A DNA stretch of 64,000 bases from Hygrocybe punicea (GCA_963556145.1 OY744470.1:868001-932000); one strand, 5' to 3'; shown: positions 44,125 to 57,735, numbered from the stretch's first letter. Numbers and translations: made by a program. Notes: a model not told the origin generated them from the sequence alone.

Positions 44125-46306
44125 TCAACCACTAGATTCATTTGCGACGTTTTCGGGTGGTGGCGGTGAGTTTTGAAGAAAAGTTAACGCCTCATTCGCA
44201 GCCTGGTTGTCCGGTCTTTCCTTCAGATACAAATGAATCAAATCCTTCGCCTTCTTGACCAACTCTTCCTCGTTGGTGAGGCTATGGACAATCTCGAGAA
44301 GCACATCGATTACGGGAGCCATTTTCCCATTAACCACCCGGGTACGATCGCGCTCGATGAGATCATGCAACGATGCTAGGCATTGTTGCATCTGCAGATG
44401 TGTGGGGCGACCAGGTAAACGGGACATTGCCTGACGCATGGTTTCAACTGCTTTGTCGGGCAGGAAGTTTTCCGCAGCCAGGTGTGAGACATACATCGTC
44501 AGCAAATCAAAGCGGGCATCCTTGAGGACGTCCTGCATTCGCAAAAGCTGTTGTACCGCGTCTCGTGCATTATTCAATTCTCGCCGGCTCCCCTGGCCGG
44601 TCGGGGGCATTGTTACGGATGTCAGAACTGTATTGGACGATAAAGCTGCCAGTGAGGCAAGAGCGGCGCGATGTGGGATGTGGAATCTGGCGAGCTCGGC
44701 CTCCGCGCCATTGATAGCCAGACGTAGGTCGTGTCTCAAGGCATCATGTGCCTTCCTTGTCTCTGCACCAGTCAACCAGCCCACAGCCTCCAGCACTTCC
44801 AGACCTTTAGCACGCGCCATATGCAGTGTGCTCACGAGTCGAAACGATAACTCGTCTGTCGAGGCCGATACTCCCGCATTTACGTGCTGTTGGAACCGAT
44901 CCAGATCTTGCATTATCATTTGAGGTAGAGCTGAAAACTTGCGCAACAGCTGATGCACTAAAGCTGTCGTGGTATAGAACGCAGAGTTTGAAATCATGGG
45001 ATCCGCATCGTGCAAGAAGTTCTTGACGACGTATCCAGGATTCTCATCACACCAGGATTCCCAATCACCGCCGACCGGCGAGTCTGTATTGAGAGACTGA
45101 GTTGTCAAGCACCAAATGGCATCCAGGCAACATAGGGCTCGTCTCTGCCTCACGTGTAACGGGAGAGCCTGGGGATCTTCGCATGTTTTCAGAAGCGAAC
45201 GGATACGATTGCCAAATCCGACAGCACGATCTCCGAGCAATTCGGTTATTACTGTCACCCCACGAGAATTCATGGCTGACTTTGAGCGTATGAATCCGGG
45301 AATCCCTTCAACAAATGGCTCGAATTCGTCGTCTTCAGTCAAAGATTCCAGAATCCAGCGTAATGCATCAAGGTCTCGCCTTTCCCTTCCAGATTGAAAG
45401 GCCATTGCAAGAATCTGTCGAGCTTCGGTCATGCTGCCGATGTGACTGACGTCAATGTCACGATATCGAAGGACGCGAAGCCATCGCAAAATATGCCAAA
45501 GTGACCCAGATAATGGTGTTTGGTAAGGGCAATTACCAGAGAGAATGGGTAAGAGAGTGGCCACACAATACAGCGAAGCACAGACGAGAAGGATTCCGAG
45601 GGTAATATAAGAAATGATTCGATTGATAGGGAACAAGAACACAACCAGTCCTGCGAAGAAAAGGAACAGCGATGCGTGAAGAAGCGTTGGGATGCCTTTG
45701 ACAACTGTCGAGGCTCCAAATGTCAGGAGCCCCTCATAAAGATAAGCGCGAATTCTGGCACGTTTGTGCGCAGCAGGACGACGTTGGATCGCCAGCGAAT
45801 AATAACGTGCCCATTGCTCTACCAATGTGGCCGAGAGGGCGCATGCTAGGGCAAAACCCAGACTGAGGAACCAGAGTGCGTTCACACACAAGGAAGAAGT
45901 GGTGGGTTTGAATGAGTCAGAAGCCGAGTTAGAAGGTAGTAAGTTTGTGGGAGCTTGTGATCCGTTTGAAATAGCAGCGAGTTGGTGCGATATGTGCAAC
46001 AGGAGGAGAGCAACCGTTGCGTCCCCAGAACCAGCCGGAGGTTGCAGGGTTTTGTAACCATCGATAATAAACGCTGTCACGATGGCGGAGAACAGTCCAG
46101 CCTATGATCATGAAACAGCCGCCAAGATATTATTTAGTAGTGTGGAGTCGGGCAAGAAAAATTCGCGCTTACGAAGATCAAGATGCCATCCATGCTTCCT
46201 TCCCACCGTTCCACAAGTGCCTTGTCAAATGCATCCGCTTCGGACAGGTATATGGACCACAGCTTTCCAGATGAATCGACTTCGCGACTTTCCCGCTTTG
46301 AATCCC
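44125..46306 (-). CDS. DUF6535-family membrane protein
   Basis: Exon 1 (about 46306-46173: SGKLWSIYLSEADAFDKALVERWEGSMDGILIF) joins exon 2 (46101-44125) at a GT-AG intron of 71 nt, giving GILIF-AGLFSAIVTAFIIDGYKTLQP. That is the DUF6535 N-terminal signature with its first membrane segment. Further transmembrane helices are CVNALWFLSLGFALACALSATL, LLHASLFLFFAGLVVFLF and YITLGILLVCASLYCVATLLP, with the conserved VEQWARYYS between them. The remaining ~430 residues are a soluble helical region without recognised motifs. The family is Agaricomycete-specific and functionally uncharacterised. The first exon/start lies upstream of 46306 and is unresolved. Confidence 0.8.
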
Positions 46307-46992
46307 CTGGATCACAACAGAAGGTGAGCGTAGATGAAAAGATGACGGGCAGCATTAATACTGTCACTGTCAAGCCGTACCATTCTCATTAATTCCGATG
46401 GCAGGTGCAAGAACGCTCGCCCCGTGAGATTGATCGTGCGCGTTGTTGAAAGCCCTTACGGAGGCCTGATGGCGCCCGACATTGCGCAACGAGGCTGATC
46501 GCCCGGACCCTTCAGTTAGCGCCATGAATATTTTGAAGAAGTCTGACAACACGTGTATTTATGATTTCATATCAACACTTTCGTGGCGATTCGGACGCAG
46601 TTAATATTAGAGGTACATCCATTCACTAGCAGACCTGCAAAGCGAGAAAAAACTACAATACAGTGAGGATATATCCAGCCGGAAAGTATATCATCAATCA
46701 CATATGTCCTTTTCTTGCACTCCCACCGGACCTGATCCTATTGACCCCTTGCAATGATCGGGGATCTCCTGCACGGCGTCGTCCTTCCGTTGACTGAAAT
46801 TGGGTTTCTCTTCAGGTTGACTGGGATCAGTCGCCCCCGCCTTCTGCAACTAGAATAAATTCGACGATTGGGAAGCGATAAAAAGAGCCCTACCTGCTTC
46901 GTAAAGCACCACGAATGGTATCTATGTCTCCAAATACCGAGCAAACTCCAGTGCCATCGCTGAACGAATTCATTTATGAGCATGACGTTAAA

Positions 46993-48597
46993 TTAAATGT
47001 TGCAAAAGAAGAAGAAAAAGACCTGATCAGCAGCCGTAGTGTTCCTTCGACTCCTGCCTTCTACCAACGTATTGACAGTTTGAGGTAGCTGATCCCGCGG
47101 AATATAGTCGTAGTATGATTCTGGCAGAACAGGCAATTGGCTGACAGAGGGCTGCAAGGTACTTTCCTCGTGAGCCAAGGGCCCTCGGGTCTGTTCGCAG
47201 TCGATTCCAGCAAGTGACAACGGGCCGATATCCATTGTTGGGAGGGAGAAACGGTCGAGCGGGATGTCGCTGTGTAAATTCGACGGTGCGGTGACCCATG
47301 CAAGGACTATCGCGTTCAAAGTCACCTATTCATTTCGTGAGACATTTGTGAAAGGAGATGGGTAAAATGGATACGCACATCCGTCACGCAGCTAGCGAGA
47401 CACGCCCAGCCGTACTCTTCTCCTTTCAGACCTGCTAGAATGGCCACATTCACCTGCAACGCAGCAGTGTTGAATTAGACGTGGGGTCGGAATCTTGTCA
47501 TGACAATGCTTACAGCGGACGTCGTTAAACTCGCGAAGGCCCCACTGACAAAAAAAAATTAATAATTCGTCCAACACGAAGTATATAAGTCACATACCAT
47601 AGAGTCCTAGTGGCAATATTCTTCAACCTGGGGCTAATAAAATTTGTCCGCAAGAGAGGCCATAGAAACATGCCTGTGAGAAAGAAGTTGAGGGAGAGGT
47701 CGTAAGTTATCATGGCATATGTTCTGCAGCAACGTTAGAAAACACTCGAGCTCTTTGGACACTTGATGGTTCAAACGTACGCAAAATTTCTGAGACCAAT
47801 CATGCAGATCCCATCCGCCCGTATCAAGCTTTTCTGCCCAACAATCATAAGTATCAAGATTGCCAAATATCCCAACAAGACGACGGAGCAGATCCGATAT
47901 GCCGGTGTGCTGAAACGTGGGGTATGATTGCCTCCTGACCAGACGATGTACACCTGTTCAAGAACGTTGAGCAACTCTTCTGGCGGGGAGGAAGATTCAT
48001 GTTGTGTACCTTCTCGACGAGAAAACCGTAGATAAGAACCTGTTGAGAGCCGCCTGAGTACGGTGCACGCGACCAAGGTTAGAAGAGAGTGAACAGCGTA
48101 CCTTGCTCAGGGCGTAGAAGCTGATGCAAGAATATATAGCCAGTGCACATGTAGTATGCGAATATGACAAACCAACCCCATTCACGAGCACTCCCGCTGC
48201 ATGTCAAGATTGGGTGAGATAGCACAACTCGAACAAGGGATGTACGGACAGAAAAAGACGAAAAGCCATCTGAATTTCTTTTATTATAATCGACGCGACA
48301 TTTGAACATGGTGGAAGGACATACGAGTCGAGCAACACCAGAATGACACATAAGCGACCCCACGTCAAATTCGCCCACTGTTTCCAACAACCGAACCCAC
48401 AACACGGCGTGCGACGTGAAAGACAGTACGACAGCAAAGACGTCCCTTGATCCCACGAACTGAGAGTGAACAGACTGTTGCCAAAACAGCCATACGTCGA
48501 AGAATGACCTACCTAGCAAGTGTACGCAATTTGACAAGACCTGATGGAAATGAGTCTTGAAATCTACTGCAGGTGGACTGGCCGGTAGTGTTGTCAT
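46993..48597 (-). CDS. Basidiomycete 7-TM-type integral membrane protein
   Basis: The exons read in order: MTTLPASPPAVDFKTHFHQ.. (48597), then a poorly resolved region (48200-48530), CALAIYSCISFYALSK-VLIYGFLVEK-VYIVWSGG, VVLLGYLAILILMIVGQ, GICMIGLRNFA, YDLSLNFFLTGMFLWPL, SPRLKNIATRTL, GAFASLTTSAVNVAIL, GEEYGWACLASC and VTLNAIVLAWVTAPS, with a hydrophilic C-terminal tail ending near 46993. The spacing of hydrophobic helices and the VEKVYIVW, FLxPL and GWxCLxxC positions match a large agaricomycete membrane family that resembles GPCRs in topology. No ligand or function is known. The final residues (a Phe run) may instead be intronic. Confidence 0.65.
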
Positions 48598-49120
48598 GGC
48601 TCAGCAGGAGGAGGGACGACCGTCGACCGAGCCAGGCGAAGATGATAAGGAGGAGGAGAGCCTGGCCGCCGAATGTTCTGCCAAGTGACAGTTAACGTGA
48701 GATTGGCTTTATGGCAAACGAGGTACCTTTTCGCGTGTACCCAAACCGACTATATTGTCTTACGGCAAATTCCACATTGAAAGTCACCGAGGTTTAAGCC
48801 ATGTCAGCGGATCGCTTTCGACCATCACGGCCAAGGTCACGCTGCCGCGTTTTAAACATGTTTGCTTGTTTCTGCATAAAAGTCCTGCACTACCCTGCAG
48901 GGTCTCCACGATTGCCATACTGACCGTGTGATGTGCCGAGTAACCTGTTCCTGTAACCTGTCGTTTTCTCACAGAACATTCTCTTTGCAATTGTCTCCGG
49001 GGTTAACCATTAATTCCTAACGGGAATGACCGTGAACGCGTGAACGTCCAGTCGTGAACAAATTTCGATTCGCAGATTGGCAAAAACTGCCTTTATCCAG
49101 CAAATCATCAATGTCAAACC
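48598..49120. other. Intergenic
   Basis: No gene, repeat or RNA recognised. Confidence 0.4.
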
Positions 49121-52100
49121 TTACCCTTCACTATCTCCCTCATCGTCACTCTCCCACCGCCCAACCGCCAGCTCCCTCACACTCGCAACCGCCACCAACA
49201 ACGGATGATTCTGGTCAAAACACATCAACATCCGCGCCATGTCCTCAAGTGCAAAGTCCTCCATCTCCTCAAGCAGCGCCAGATCATCGTCATCTACCTC
49301 ACCACCTGCATCTCCATTTCCGCCACTGCCCCCACAGCCTGTCGCCTCGCCCCGATCCACAGCAGCCCGCGTAGCCCGGCTCTTACGCTTGCCGGCGAGA
49401 TTCTGCAGCTGTCGGGTCGTCGCTTCCACTATCCCCACATGGAACTCAGGTGCGAGCGCAGCAGGTCCGCCCCCGACGACAAGCACGTCTGTGAAGCACT
49501 TGTACAGCGAAGCAAGGAAGGATGCATCCGACTCCCCCAAGATACACGTTATGAGCTGCTGAAATGTCGCCGCGACCATCGCATGTGTCAGCGCACCGCC
49601 GCTCTTGCCGCACGCCAGTAGCATCGGGATCAGCCTATAGTATAGCCAATTCCATGCGTGAGCATGCCAGATCACTACGATGCAGGGGACTCACATGGCG
49701 CAGGCCTCGCGCACACCGTCGTGGAAGTAGAAGCGTAGGGCCGGAAGCGCCAGCTCGAGGCTTTGTGAAAGGTATGGCACGAAGCGTGCTCCGAGGGTCG
49801 AGCAATATATAACAAGCGTCTCGAAAGCTTGGCACTTCTCCTCAATGGCAGCCGTCTTGATCCCCACTCTCTGCCCGTCCATCTGGACGGTCTCCCACCC
49901 TTCGCGATCCTCCGTCCGGTCCGAGTCATCATCTGTACACGTCCAGAAACCAGTGTGGGCCAGCATCCTGACAGGAGGAGGAGTACACACCGTAGAGGGA
50001 GACATCTGGCTTCACGCCCGCCGCAGCCAATAAGGAAGGCATGACCACTGGGAGGTAAGGCTCGAACAGGTGGCCCATGGCCTGACAGACCTTGGCCCAC
50101 GTCGCAATCAGGTAGTGCCCCAGGAGTGTATCGCCTGGGTCAACTGGGCTGTCTAAAGTGTAAGCATCCGATCAGTTCTTATTGCAGGAGAAAGCACGGG
50201 AGAAGGCACTTTGTATTCGCATTAGGAGCTCGACGAGGGTGTTCGCATCAGGTCGGAATACATCTTGGCCCACAGCAATGGCTGACAGATACAATAAAGG
50301 TATAGTGACAAGATCGACGTTCTGTAAAATAACGCACCAATGAGACCTGCGCACTCCATTGCCTTGACCCTCAGCTTTCGGTATCCGAGGTCCTCTGCAT
50401 TCCGCAGGACATTGAGAAGGAGCGGCATGATCGACGAGTAGTGCTGCGGTTCTTGCATTACTTTCCCTCCACAGAAACCAAAACACATGAAATCTGAAAC
50501 ATACCTTTGCAAATGTTACTTCGCTAGCGTCTGCGACCATGGCAAGCGTCGTCACGGCCTGTTCTTGGACATACCTCCGCACCTGTGCAACAAGCAGTTA
50601 GATTACAACACCACACAAACCCGACAGACCATTCCGACAGACCGTTTTCACTGCAGCCTCGCCAGATGGGTTGAGAAGTTTCAGCAGGCGCTCCACAATG
50701 GGATCGAGATACGGCAAGAGTGTGTCGCGTTCCACGCCCTCACAAAAGTTGATGAGCGCCGCCGCCGCGTGCGAGTGTATACTGTCGTTTCAACCACATC
50801 ATTCATGAAAGGAATACGAGTAAATGACACTACACACCGAGGCTCGGGGGCTTCGAGCGCTGGGATCAAGACACCAAATAGTTGGGTATGGTACTTCTCC
50901 TGTATGACTTCCTGTTGGATTGAATAATAAGCAAAGCGCATTGTATTAATTAAAAAATAATCTCGCCTCTAAATCAGTGCATAATTGTCCGCTATTTCTT
51001 ATTTTGTCAGAGGGGGGACAGGGCTAGATCAGATGGAATCGGGGTCTTACACGCATTGACAAGCGGCGTATCGGACGCGCGGGTGCGCATCATTGAACAT
51101 TGGCGTTATGAGACTGAGAATGTCGTATCGTGAAGATTTGGAGCATTAATAAGTAAAGACGGACAACCAAACACTCACTCGACTACTTTGCCTAATTCAT
51201 TTTGCATTACCTATTTGTAGCGTCAGAAAAAGGAGGGGAGGGGGTGAAAGGAAACAAACGGTGGACTGTCTACCTTGCTGGTGCCTTCACCAATGGCGGC
51301 AATCGCCATGAGTCCTGCATGGCGTACCCGCCAATCGTAGCTTGCCAACATGGAAGGAATGTACTGGAATGCAGGAGGCAGGACCTGCTTCCCGCCTAGA
51401 GCGCAAGCAAGTCTATCCAGAGACTGCTCGTAGACATGCGGATACGTCTCATCTGTCGGGTCGTCCGCAGGCTACGAAACAAAACACACAAAAAAAGCAT
51501 CGGCATAGAAGAAAAATATATACAACACAATCAGCAAATCCACAACCGGCCGTCACATGAGAGCACGCACATCAGCATCGAGCCACAGCTCCAAGTTCTG
51601 CGGGTCGTCCTCGAACTCTCCCATACCCTCGAGACAGGCTCGCACGATCGCAGCAACCCACCCAGAAACCTTGCGCACCATGCTCGGACGAGCCTCACTC
51701 AGGCTGATCATGAACTCGAGCGCAGCCTTGCGTACATCCTCCCTCTCCGCGTACGTATTGTCTTCTGCTGGGCCCTTGTGTGGCGTAGGGGAGGCGGGGG
51801 AGGGCGGGAAGTCAAAGGAGCCCCGGTGGCTGGGAAAGGGCTTCGCAACGGTGGGCGTTGGGCCGCAGTCAGCGCTTGGGAGGATGAGGGCCGGAAGAAA
51901 GGAAAGGAGCGCGTTGAGATGTGGGGCAAAGAGTTTCGGTGCGGAAGTGCAAAGCGGAGTGAGCGTTGAAATGAATGATGCCAGGTTGGATGGCGACGAC
52001 TGTAAGGAGGGAAGCGTAGAAAGCATCGGGTAGAGGAGAGAAGAGGACTGGGAGAGCTGGGGAGGGTCGCACGCCGTGAGATAGGAGACGGCGGCGCGGA

Positions 52101-52913
52101 GGGCTGCGTGACGGACCTGGAATCGTGTGAAGACGATTCACGTATTTTAACGACCATAAACAGACAAATATGAAAGAAAAAAAAATAATTACTTGTACGC
52201 TCAGCCCATCCTGCAAGCCCCTCTGAAACACGCCGAGTACGGCATCCGTCTGGAGATCCATTACGAGATTTGGACAGCCCGCGAATACTCTATACGCGCC
52301 CTCCCGCAAGTCTGGGTCAGCATTCTGGGTCATAGCGAACGACTGGGCCTGGAGAGCATGCCAGGGTCGGCCCCGCGACATAGAACTGTTGGCAAGATCA
52401 CAGATGGTATCGACGGACTTGTGCCGGACACTCTGGGCAGGCTCGTGTGCGAGAGCATGCAGGAGGAGACGCTCGAGGGTCGTGAGCGTTTGGGAAGAAA
52501 GACGGTCGTATAGTGTGAGCCCGACCGTTTTGGAGTGTTGCTGGCGCGGTGCTGATCGGAGAAGCAGACGGCGGAGGAGGACCAGGGAGAACGAACGCAT
52601 CTGCAAAGCGCAAGGGGGGGGTAGAAGTGGCGTGGTCAATGTGTGAGGCAGGGGAGGCGCGAGAGGAGTGTGGACTGACTACTTCTGTATCTGCAGTAAT
52701 GGCGAACTGCGCAAGAGCGAGCAGATAGAGCTCGGGGGTACGATCGAGACGGTCATTGACGGCCCTCTCTGCGCTAATTACACGGTGAGGACGGTGAGGG
52801 TGAAGAGGGGCGCACGACACTCACCTGGCGCGGATGTCGTTGTCGCCAAGGACCAGGTTGGAGAGGATTTGCGTGAGCTCTGCGGTTATTTCGTGGGGCA
52901 CCACAGGGTCCAT
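49121..52913 (-). CDS. Importin beta-3 / karyopherin (Kap121-IPO5 type)
   Basis: A HEAT-repeat karyopherin is encoded by about ten exons. The N-terminus [20 protein letters not shown] and the following [27 protein letters not shown] match importin-5. The middle includes [43 protein letters not shown]-like [20 protein letters not shown] and [19 protein letters not shown]. The C-terminal half has [42 protein letters not shown] and the acidic [10 protein letters not shown].. end. It carries cargo (ribosomal proteins, histones and others in yeast) through nuclear pores with Ran-GTP. The length (~1,090 aa) is normal for the family and no lesion was seen. It is a conserved housekeeping gene. Confidence 0.9.
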
Positions 52914-53561
52914 TGGGGTGGCGGTTGGGTTACAAGGTAGCGTCGAGCCTGAAGAACAAAAAAACTAATACTCGGATCGGGCATACACAACACGTGTAAT
53001 GCTATGCAATTATTTCTCGTCCAGTATATAGACTGAAGTGGCCTATCATACAGGTACATCCTATCAAAGCTAGAAACTGATATTCCGCAAGCTCCATAAC
53101 AAGTAAAGATACCCATGCACATAAATCGAGATAAATCGCAAAGGAATACAACAGCAAACTCGCTGTAGCTGTGGGGGGACGTCAACGACACGTCGTTGGT
53201 TGCGTATGTCGTAAGTACGGGCGCACCCTCGGAACGGAAATCGCTTCGACCTGTGCTCCAGTAGCGACCGACATAGGGTCCATTCGAGGGAAAATAGATG
53301 ATGTGTGTACTAGTGTATGTGGAGGGACGGGCGTAATATTAACGCTGTCCTGCGAGTGTGATACAGAGCAGGCATGATCGTGAGTGGACATAGAGTATGT
53401 GTGTGTAGTGGCAGGGGCAATATGCAGGGGACGGATATATACTATGCAACGACAAAACGATCCTGTGGATGTTTGTCATTTCAGATGCTCCTGATATCAT
53501 AGCGCGATCATAGCACGTACCGAGTGAGAAACAAGGCCCATGAACCGAGGAACGAGACTCG
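52914..53561. other. Intergenic (importin promoter / G-alpha 3' end)
   Basis: No gene recognised. It contains the 3' UTR of the G-alpha gene and the 5' region of the importin gene, which are transcribed in the same direction. Confidence 0.4.
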
Positions 53562-55099
53562 TCACAGAATGCCGGAATCCCTAAGAGCATTCTGAAGTAT
53601 TGTTTCCTTGACCGCGGCGAACACAAGTCGGATGTTGGTCGTATCCGTTGCCTGTGTGAGGCTGGAATAGCTGAGTGAAAAATATCGACACCAATATCAA
53701 AACGAAACTTACTGAGGATATACACTTAAACGCGCCCGGTTCGCCTGCATGAATCGCCACAAAATGTACTTGGCGGCCTTGTTGATGTCATCGCCGCCTG
53801 TGTACTCTGTAAAGTACTTCTCCAATGGTACCTGGATGATTCACAAGTCGTAAGACACGAGATGGAGGTTGCGAGCAGTGTCACTGCATTACCTTGGGCA
53901 GTTTCGTTTTGAACACATCGATCTTGTTCAGGAAGAGAATGATCGACGTTCGTAGGAACCACCGTGAATTGATCACGGATTCGAACAGGATCAAGGACTC
54001 GATCATCCGATTCTTCACGACGAGACATGTCAGCAAGTGCCCGAACGGAAGAAATCTGTGCCAACCTGATTCTTCTCCTCTAATAGCACCTGGTCGTACT
54101 CACTCAACGCCGTGCAGAAGATGATACTCGTAACGCTTTCAAAGCAGTGAATCCACTTTTTCCTTTCCGATCGTTGCCCCCCAACGTCGAACATGTGTAT
54201 TCTACGGAACCATTAGCTGTCTCCGGTGAACGAGAGCGGGGCCACCTACGATAATTGCCCCATGTTGAAGCGTGTCTCTGTGATTCCCGTGCTCTTCGCC
54301 CTTGCACGCAACACATCCGTTTCCGTGGGAATGTAATTCATGCCGCCAATCCGCACGACCTCTTCAAAGAAGCTGCATCCCGTTCATTAGCGACAAGGGC
54401 CTTGACCCAATCCCATCAACGTTCATTAGACTTACTACGCAGCGCTGTCCATGAGATAAAATTCGCTGCTGTGATCCATGACGGTGGGAATGATGGGGTC
54501 TTGCCATAGCTGGTGTATGGCCGATGCGATCGACGATGAGAAGACGAATGTGGGTGTGCTTTCTACGCGATATTCATGGATCGCCTCCGCATTTGCCTTT
54601 AAAAACCCCACCTAACATGAAGATGAAACGAACTGAACGGCGGAACGGGGGCACGCACCCTGTTTTCTGGCAGCTGGCAGTCGACACCGATTTTGCGCAT
54701 TGCCATAACAATGTCCTGTGCGCTGTCGAGAACGTTCTTGTAGATGATAGCGCGGTAGGAAAGGAGTTCCTCGCGAGAGAAACCGTTTTGGTGGATAATT
54801 TTCATTTGCTTCACGATAGTTGATTTTCCGGATTCCCCGGAGCCTAGAAACGGGAGGCGACGTCAATACAAGAGTCTGGCAGAGGTGATTGCGGGGAAAA
54901 AATGTACGACCGGCGTAAGCCGGGCTTGTGGGCGAGATGGCGATGGACGGGGAGACAAACAAAAGCACAACGCAAACTGACCCAAGAGGAGAATTTTGCA
55001 TTCCTTGCGAAACTTTCTAGAGTCCTCCTCTATTTGTTTGTCGATTGCATCCGAGACCGCTTTTGAAGCTCGATCCTCGCTGGAGATGCAGTTCCCCAT
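53562..55099 (-). CDS. Heterotrimeric G-protein alpha subunit
   Basis: The start [17 protein letters not shown] gives Gly2 for myristoylation and Cys4 for palmitoylation. The P-loop GSGESGKST spans the first intron (..[15 protein letters not shown]). Switch I is preceded by [12 protein letters not shown], switch II is [18 protein letters not shown], the guanine-specificity loop is LFLNKIDVF, and the last nucleotide loop is [20 protein letters not shown]. The C-terminus is LRDSGIL; the -4 residue is Ser, not the Cys modified by pertussis toxin in group I/Gi subunits. SGIL-type ends resemble fungal group III (GNA-3-like) subunits, which feed the cAMP pathway. About seven short introns are present. 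An ATG two codons upstream was not chosen because it would remove Gly2. Confidence 0.92.
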
Positions 55100-56843
55100 G
55101 ATCAAGTGTCAGGATAAGAGAACAAGAGGATGGTGTGGAGAGCGGTTGCAACAGGATAAAGTGGATATCACTGGGATGAGGGATGGAGAAAAACGGGGGG
55201 GAAGAAAGTGAGATGGGGGAGAGGGAGGAGGGGGCGGTGATTTGTCCAACAAGACAGAACAGCGAGCGTCGGAGGAGGTTGTCACTATACGTGACCGTCA
55301 TTGTGTGACGGTCACAACTGTCAAACGGCATAGGCTTATATAAGCAAAGGGTACAACATGAGGCACAAAACAATGTGCACGGGCTCTTGCATCGAGCAAT
55401 GGTTGACGCGTTGACGGGTGGAGGAGACGACGTTGGGAGGCTCAAAAAACACTGGCAGGCAGCGATAAATGGTTCACAAACAATTGTTGTGGCCTGGAGC
55501 ACAAGACGGCGATTCGAGAAATACGCCGTTGGCTCGGCTGTCAGTGATAAAGTTCACGATAATTGAACGGTGCACACTAGTATTAGTAAAGCTTGTCCCT
55601 TGCAGAATAATTACCTCGCGTTCTTCAACAAAGCGGCGGCGGGAATTGTCGGCTGAGCTTCGTCTTGTTTACAGTCCATTGCGCGGCGAACAGCTGACCA
55701 CCCGAATTCCATAAGGCTGTCACCGGCTGACTTTGACGCAAATAACAAAGGGTTGCGATAGACCTATTCTAGGCTTCACAACACCACTGATGGATCTATT
55801 ATTACAGCTTGGGGTCAGTGCTCACCCCCCGTTGCCAACCAGGCAAAAGCGATCCCATTTGAGCCCCACGTCCGAGTCCAGGTGGAGTACACGACTCTCG
55901 ATGACGGGGGTTCTCGAGGCTTCTCATGTTCTGTTCGATGTCAGTATGGGTTCAGGCCAGTAGCAACAGGATTTTATAACCGGTTCGAATCTCTCACACG
56001 TCACTGAATGTCAATTTGATGCAAGATCCAACCCTCTTTCAGCTGGATCATGTTTCAAAATCGAATTCAGAGCATTTTCTTTCCTTCTCGCATTCGCATT
56101 ACTGTAAGTATTATTCGGTAACCTGCAAGCCACAGTCCTTAGCTATTATAAGGGTGCCTCCTCGTTCTTGTCAGTGGTTGTAAGTGGCTTGTTCCCTGAC
56201 AGCCTGAGTAGTCTCTGATAATCTGATCTTATACGATCAGCTTTGACCCTATCAGATGTGGACCTATGTGGATGTCGTGCTTCCCACTCTGGACCCACCT
56301 TGTAGACAGGGTGAAACACCCTGTACAACACTTGGTCAATGATATCGAGCACCAATTCAAAGTTCTTCCACCTCAGACCTACGTCACGAAATTTTCTGCA
56401 ATCGGTTTTCGCCAGGCAGTTGGACTTGAAAGGTCGCTTGAAAGGTCGTCCACAATCGTGAGCACCTGTGAACGAGCGTCACCTCCTATTGGTTAGCCCC
56501 AGGGATAGCTCTCAACTCCGGGCTTTCTCCTTATGCCTTAGCGCTTAGCGCTTAGCGCATCCACGAATTGATCGAGTGACCTCAACGCCACTTGACAGAC
56601 ATCTAGACCAATAGTCCCGATCAAGGTATAGTCTGACGTCTAACACCCATCAAAAAAAAAAAAAAAAGCCACAGCCACAGCTAATGACGTAGGGTATATC
56701 GTATATCGTATTTTTCCTCAGCATAAAGCTAAACCAATAAAGATAATGTATCTAAGGAGTGTGGATGAATCACGATCAAAGAGAGACAAGTCCAACAACA
56801 CTTGCCGCCGCCGCCGCCGACGACGTGACATATAACCCTCTAC
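55100..56843. other. Long intergenic region with simple repeats
   Basis: No convincing gene in about 1.7 kb. Features are GCGCTTA x3 (56539-56559), an A15 tract near 56652 and a GTATATCGTATATCGTA tract near 56693. A GGTTCGAATC motif at 55972 was tested as a tRNA T-arm and rejected. Confidence 0.4.
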
Positions 56844-57735
56844 CTACACCAACACCAACACGGCAGCGAGCACACACGCGCCCAGCGCTGCCCACACGGC
56901 GCACGGCGCGCGGTGGACCGTCACAGTGCCCGAGATCGTAGTATCCGTCGCAGACGCAGAAGGATGCGTCACGACCACCACCGTCGTGGTACTGTGCGCC
57001 TGGGATGGGGCAACGTTGAGCGTCGTGGGGTTCATGGTCAGAGTTGAGTTCGTCGAGGTCGAGGTCGAGGTCGAGGTCGCGGTCGCGGTCGTAGTCGAAG
57101 TCGAAGTCGAGGTAGCCGAGGTTGACGTCGAGGCTGGTTTGGCCGTGGACGTCGATGCCGATGTCCGTGGTAGCGTAGTCTGCCGCGTGCGCGTAGGCTC
57201 AGGGGTCGATGGCTCAGGAAGACTTGATGTCACGATACCGGTGGATGTGCCTTCTAAGAGGGCGGGTTAGCGTGTGTGGGGGGGGTGAGACGACGGGTAA
57301 ACAAACGTTACCTGTGGATGTACCAAGGGTGCCGGTTGTGGACGACGTCGCTTAAGAACAAGTGGCATATCAGTCGCTGAAGGCGCCTGGCGGGAGTCGC
57401 GGGACAGGGGTAAATAATGCCTTACACACCTTGGCCACACAGACTATCCAGGAAGGCGGTAACGACTTGCGAGTCCTGGTTAGAGCATTCACGAACGGCA
57501 CAACGGACCGTGTCGCTTTTAAAGGTGCTTAACGAGTTGCATAGACACGGGGTATCCGAGCTGCCAGGCATTATTTCCGTGGTCGAGGAAGAAACGAAAG
57601 GATTACTTACAGATCACTATCGCAGTCTTCTCTAGCGGCGTGCTCTGCACATTTAAGAACGCAAGAGGGAATGCCTGCCGCACGAGCGCCAAGTAAGAAA
57701 TGTACGATGATCAGCGCGAACAAGAGAACCTCCAT
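56844..57735 (-). CDS. CFEM-domain cell-surface protein 1 (probably GPI-anchored)
   Basis: The signal peptide MEVLLFALIIVHFLLGARA precedes a CFEM domain: PSCVLKCAEHAAREDCDSDL, then (after an intron with donor at about 57632) PCLCNSLSTFKSDTVRCAVRECSNQDS..LDSLCG. These supply the eight cysteines with CFEM spacing. A Ser/Thr-rich stalk follows, encoded by GTCGAG/GTCGCG simple repeats (57050-57130), and the hydrophobic tail VWAALGACVLAAVLVLV ends the protein, as in GPI-anchored wall proteins. CFEM proteins bind haem/iron or act at the host/cell surface in other fungi; the role here is unknown. Small exons lie between the CFEM part and the stalk (about 57300-57350). Confidence 0.8.

Noticed and set aside
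46927..47092. Plus-strand frame MSPNTEQTPVPSLNEF..
   Set aside because: It lies antisense to the C-terminal coding part of the 7-TM gene, is short, and has no supporting context.
49054..49621. Plus-strand Ser/Pro-rich frames
   Set aside because: Antisense shadows of the importin exons, caused by GC-rich codons.
55960..55995. GGTTCGAATC motif as a tRNA gene
   Set aside because: The flanking bases do not form a T-stem or cloverleaf.
56539..56559. GCGCTTA repeats as a possible CRISPR or regulatory array
   Set aside because: Three direct 9-bp units without spacers are an ordinary microsatellite.
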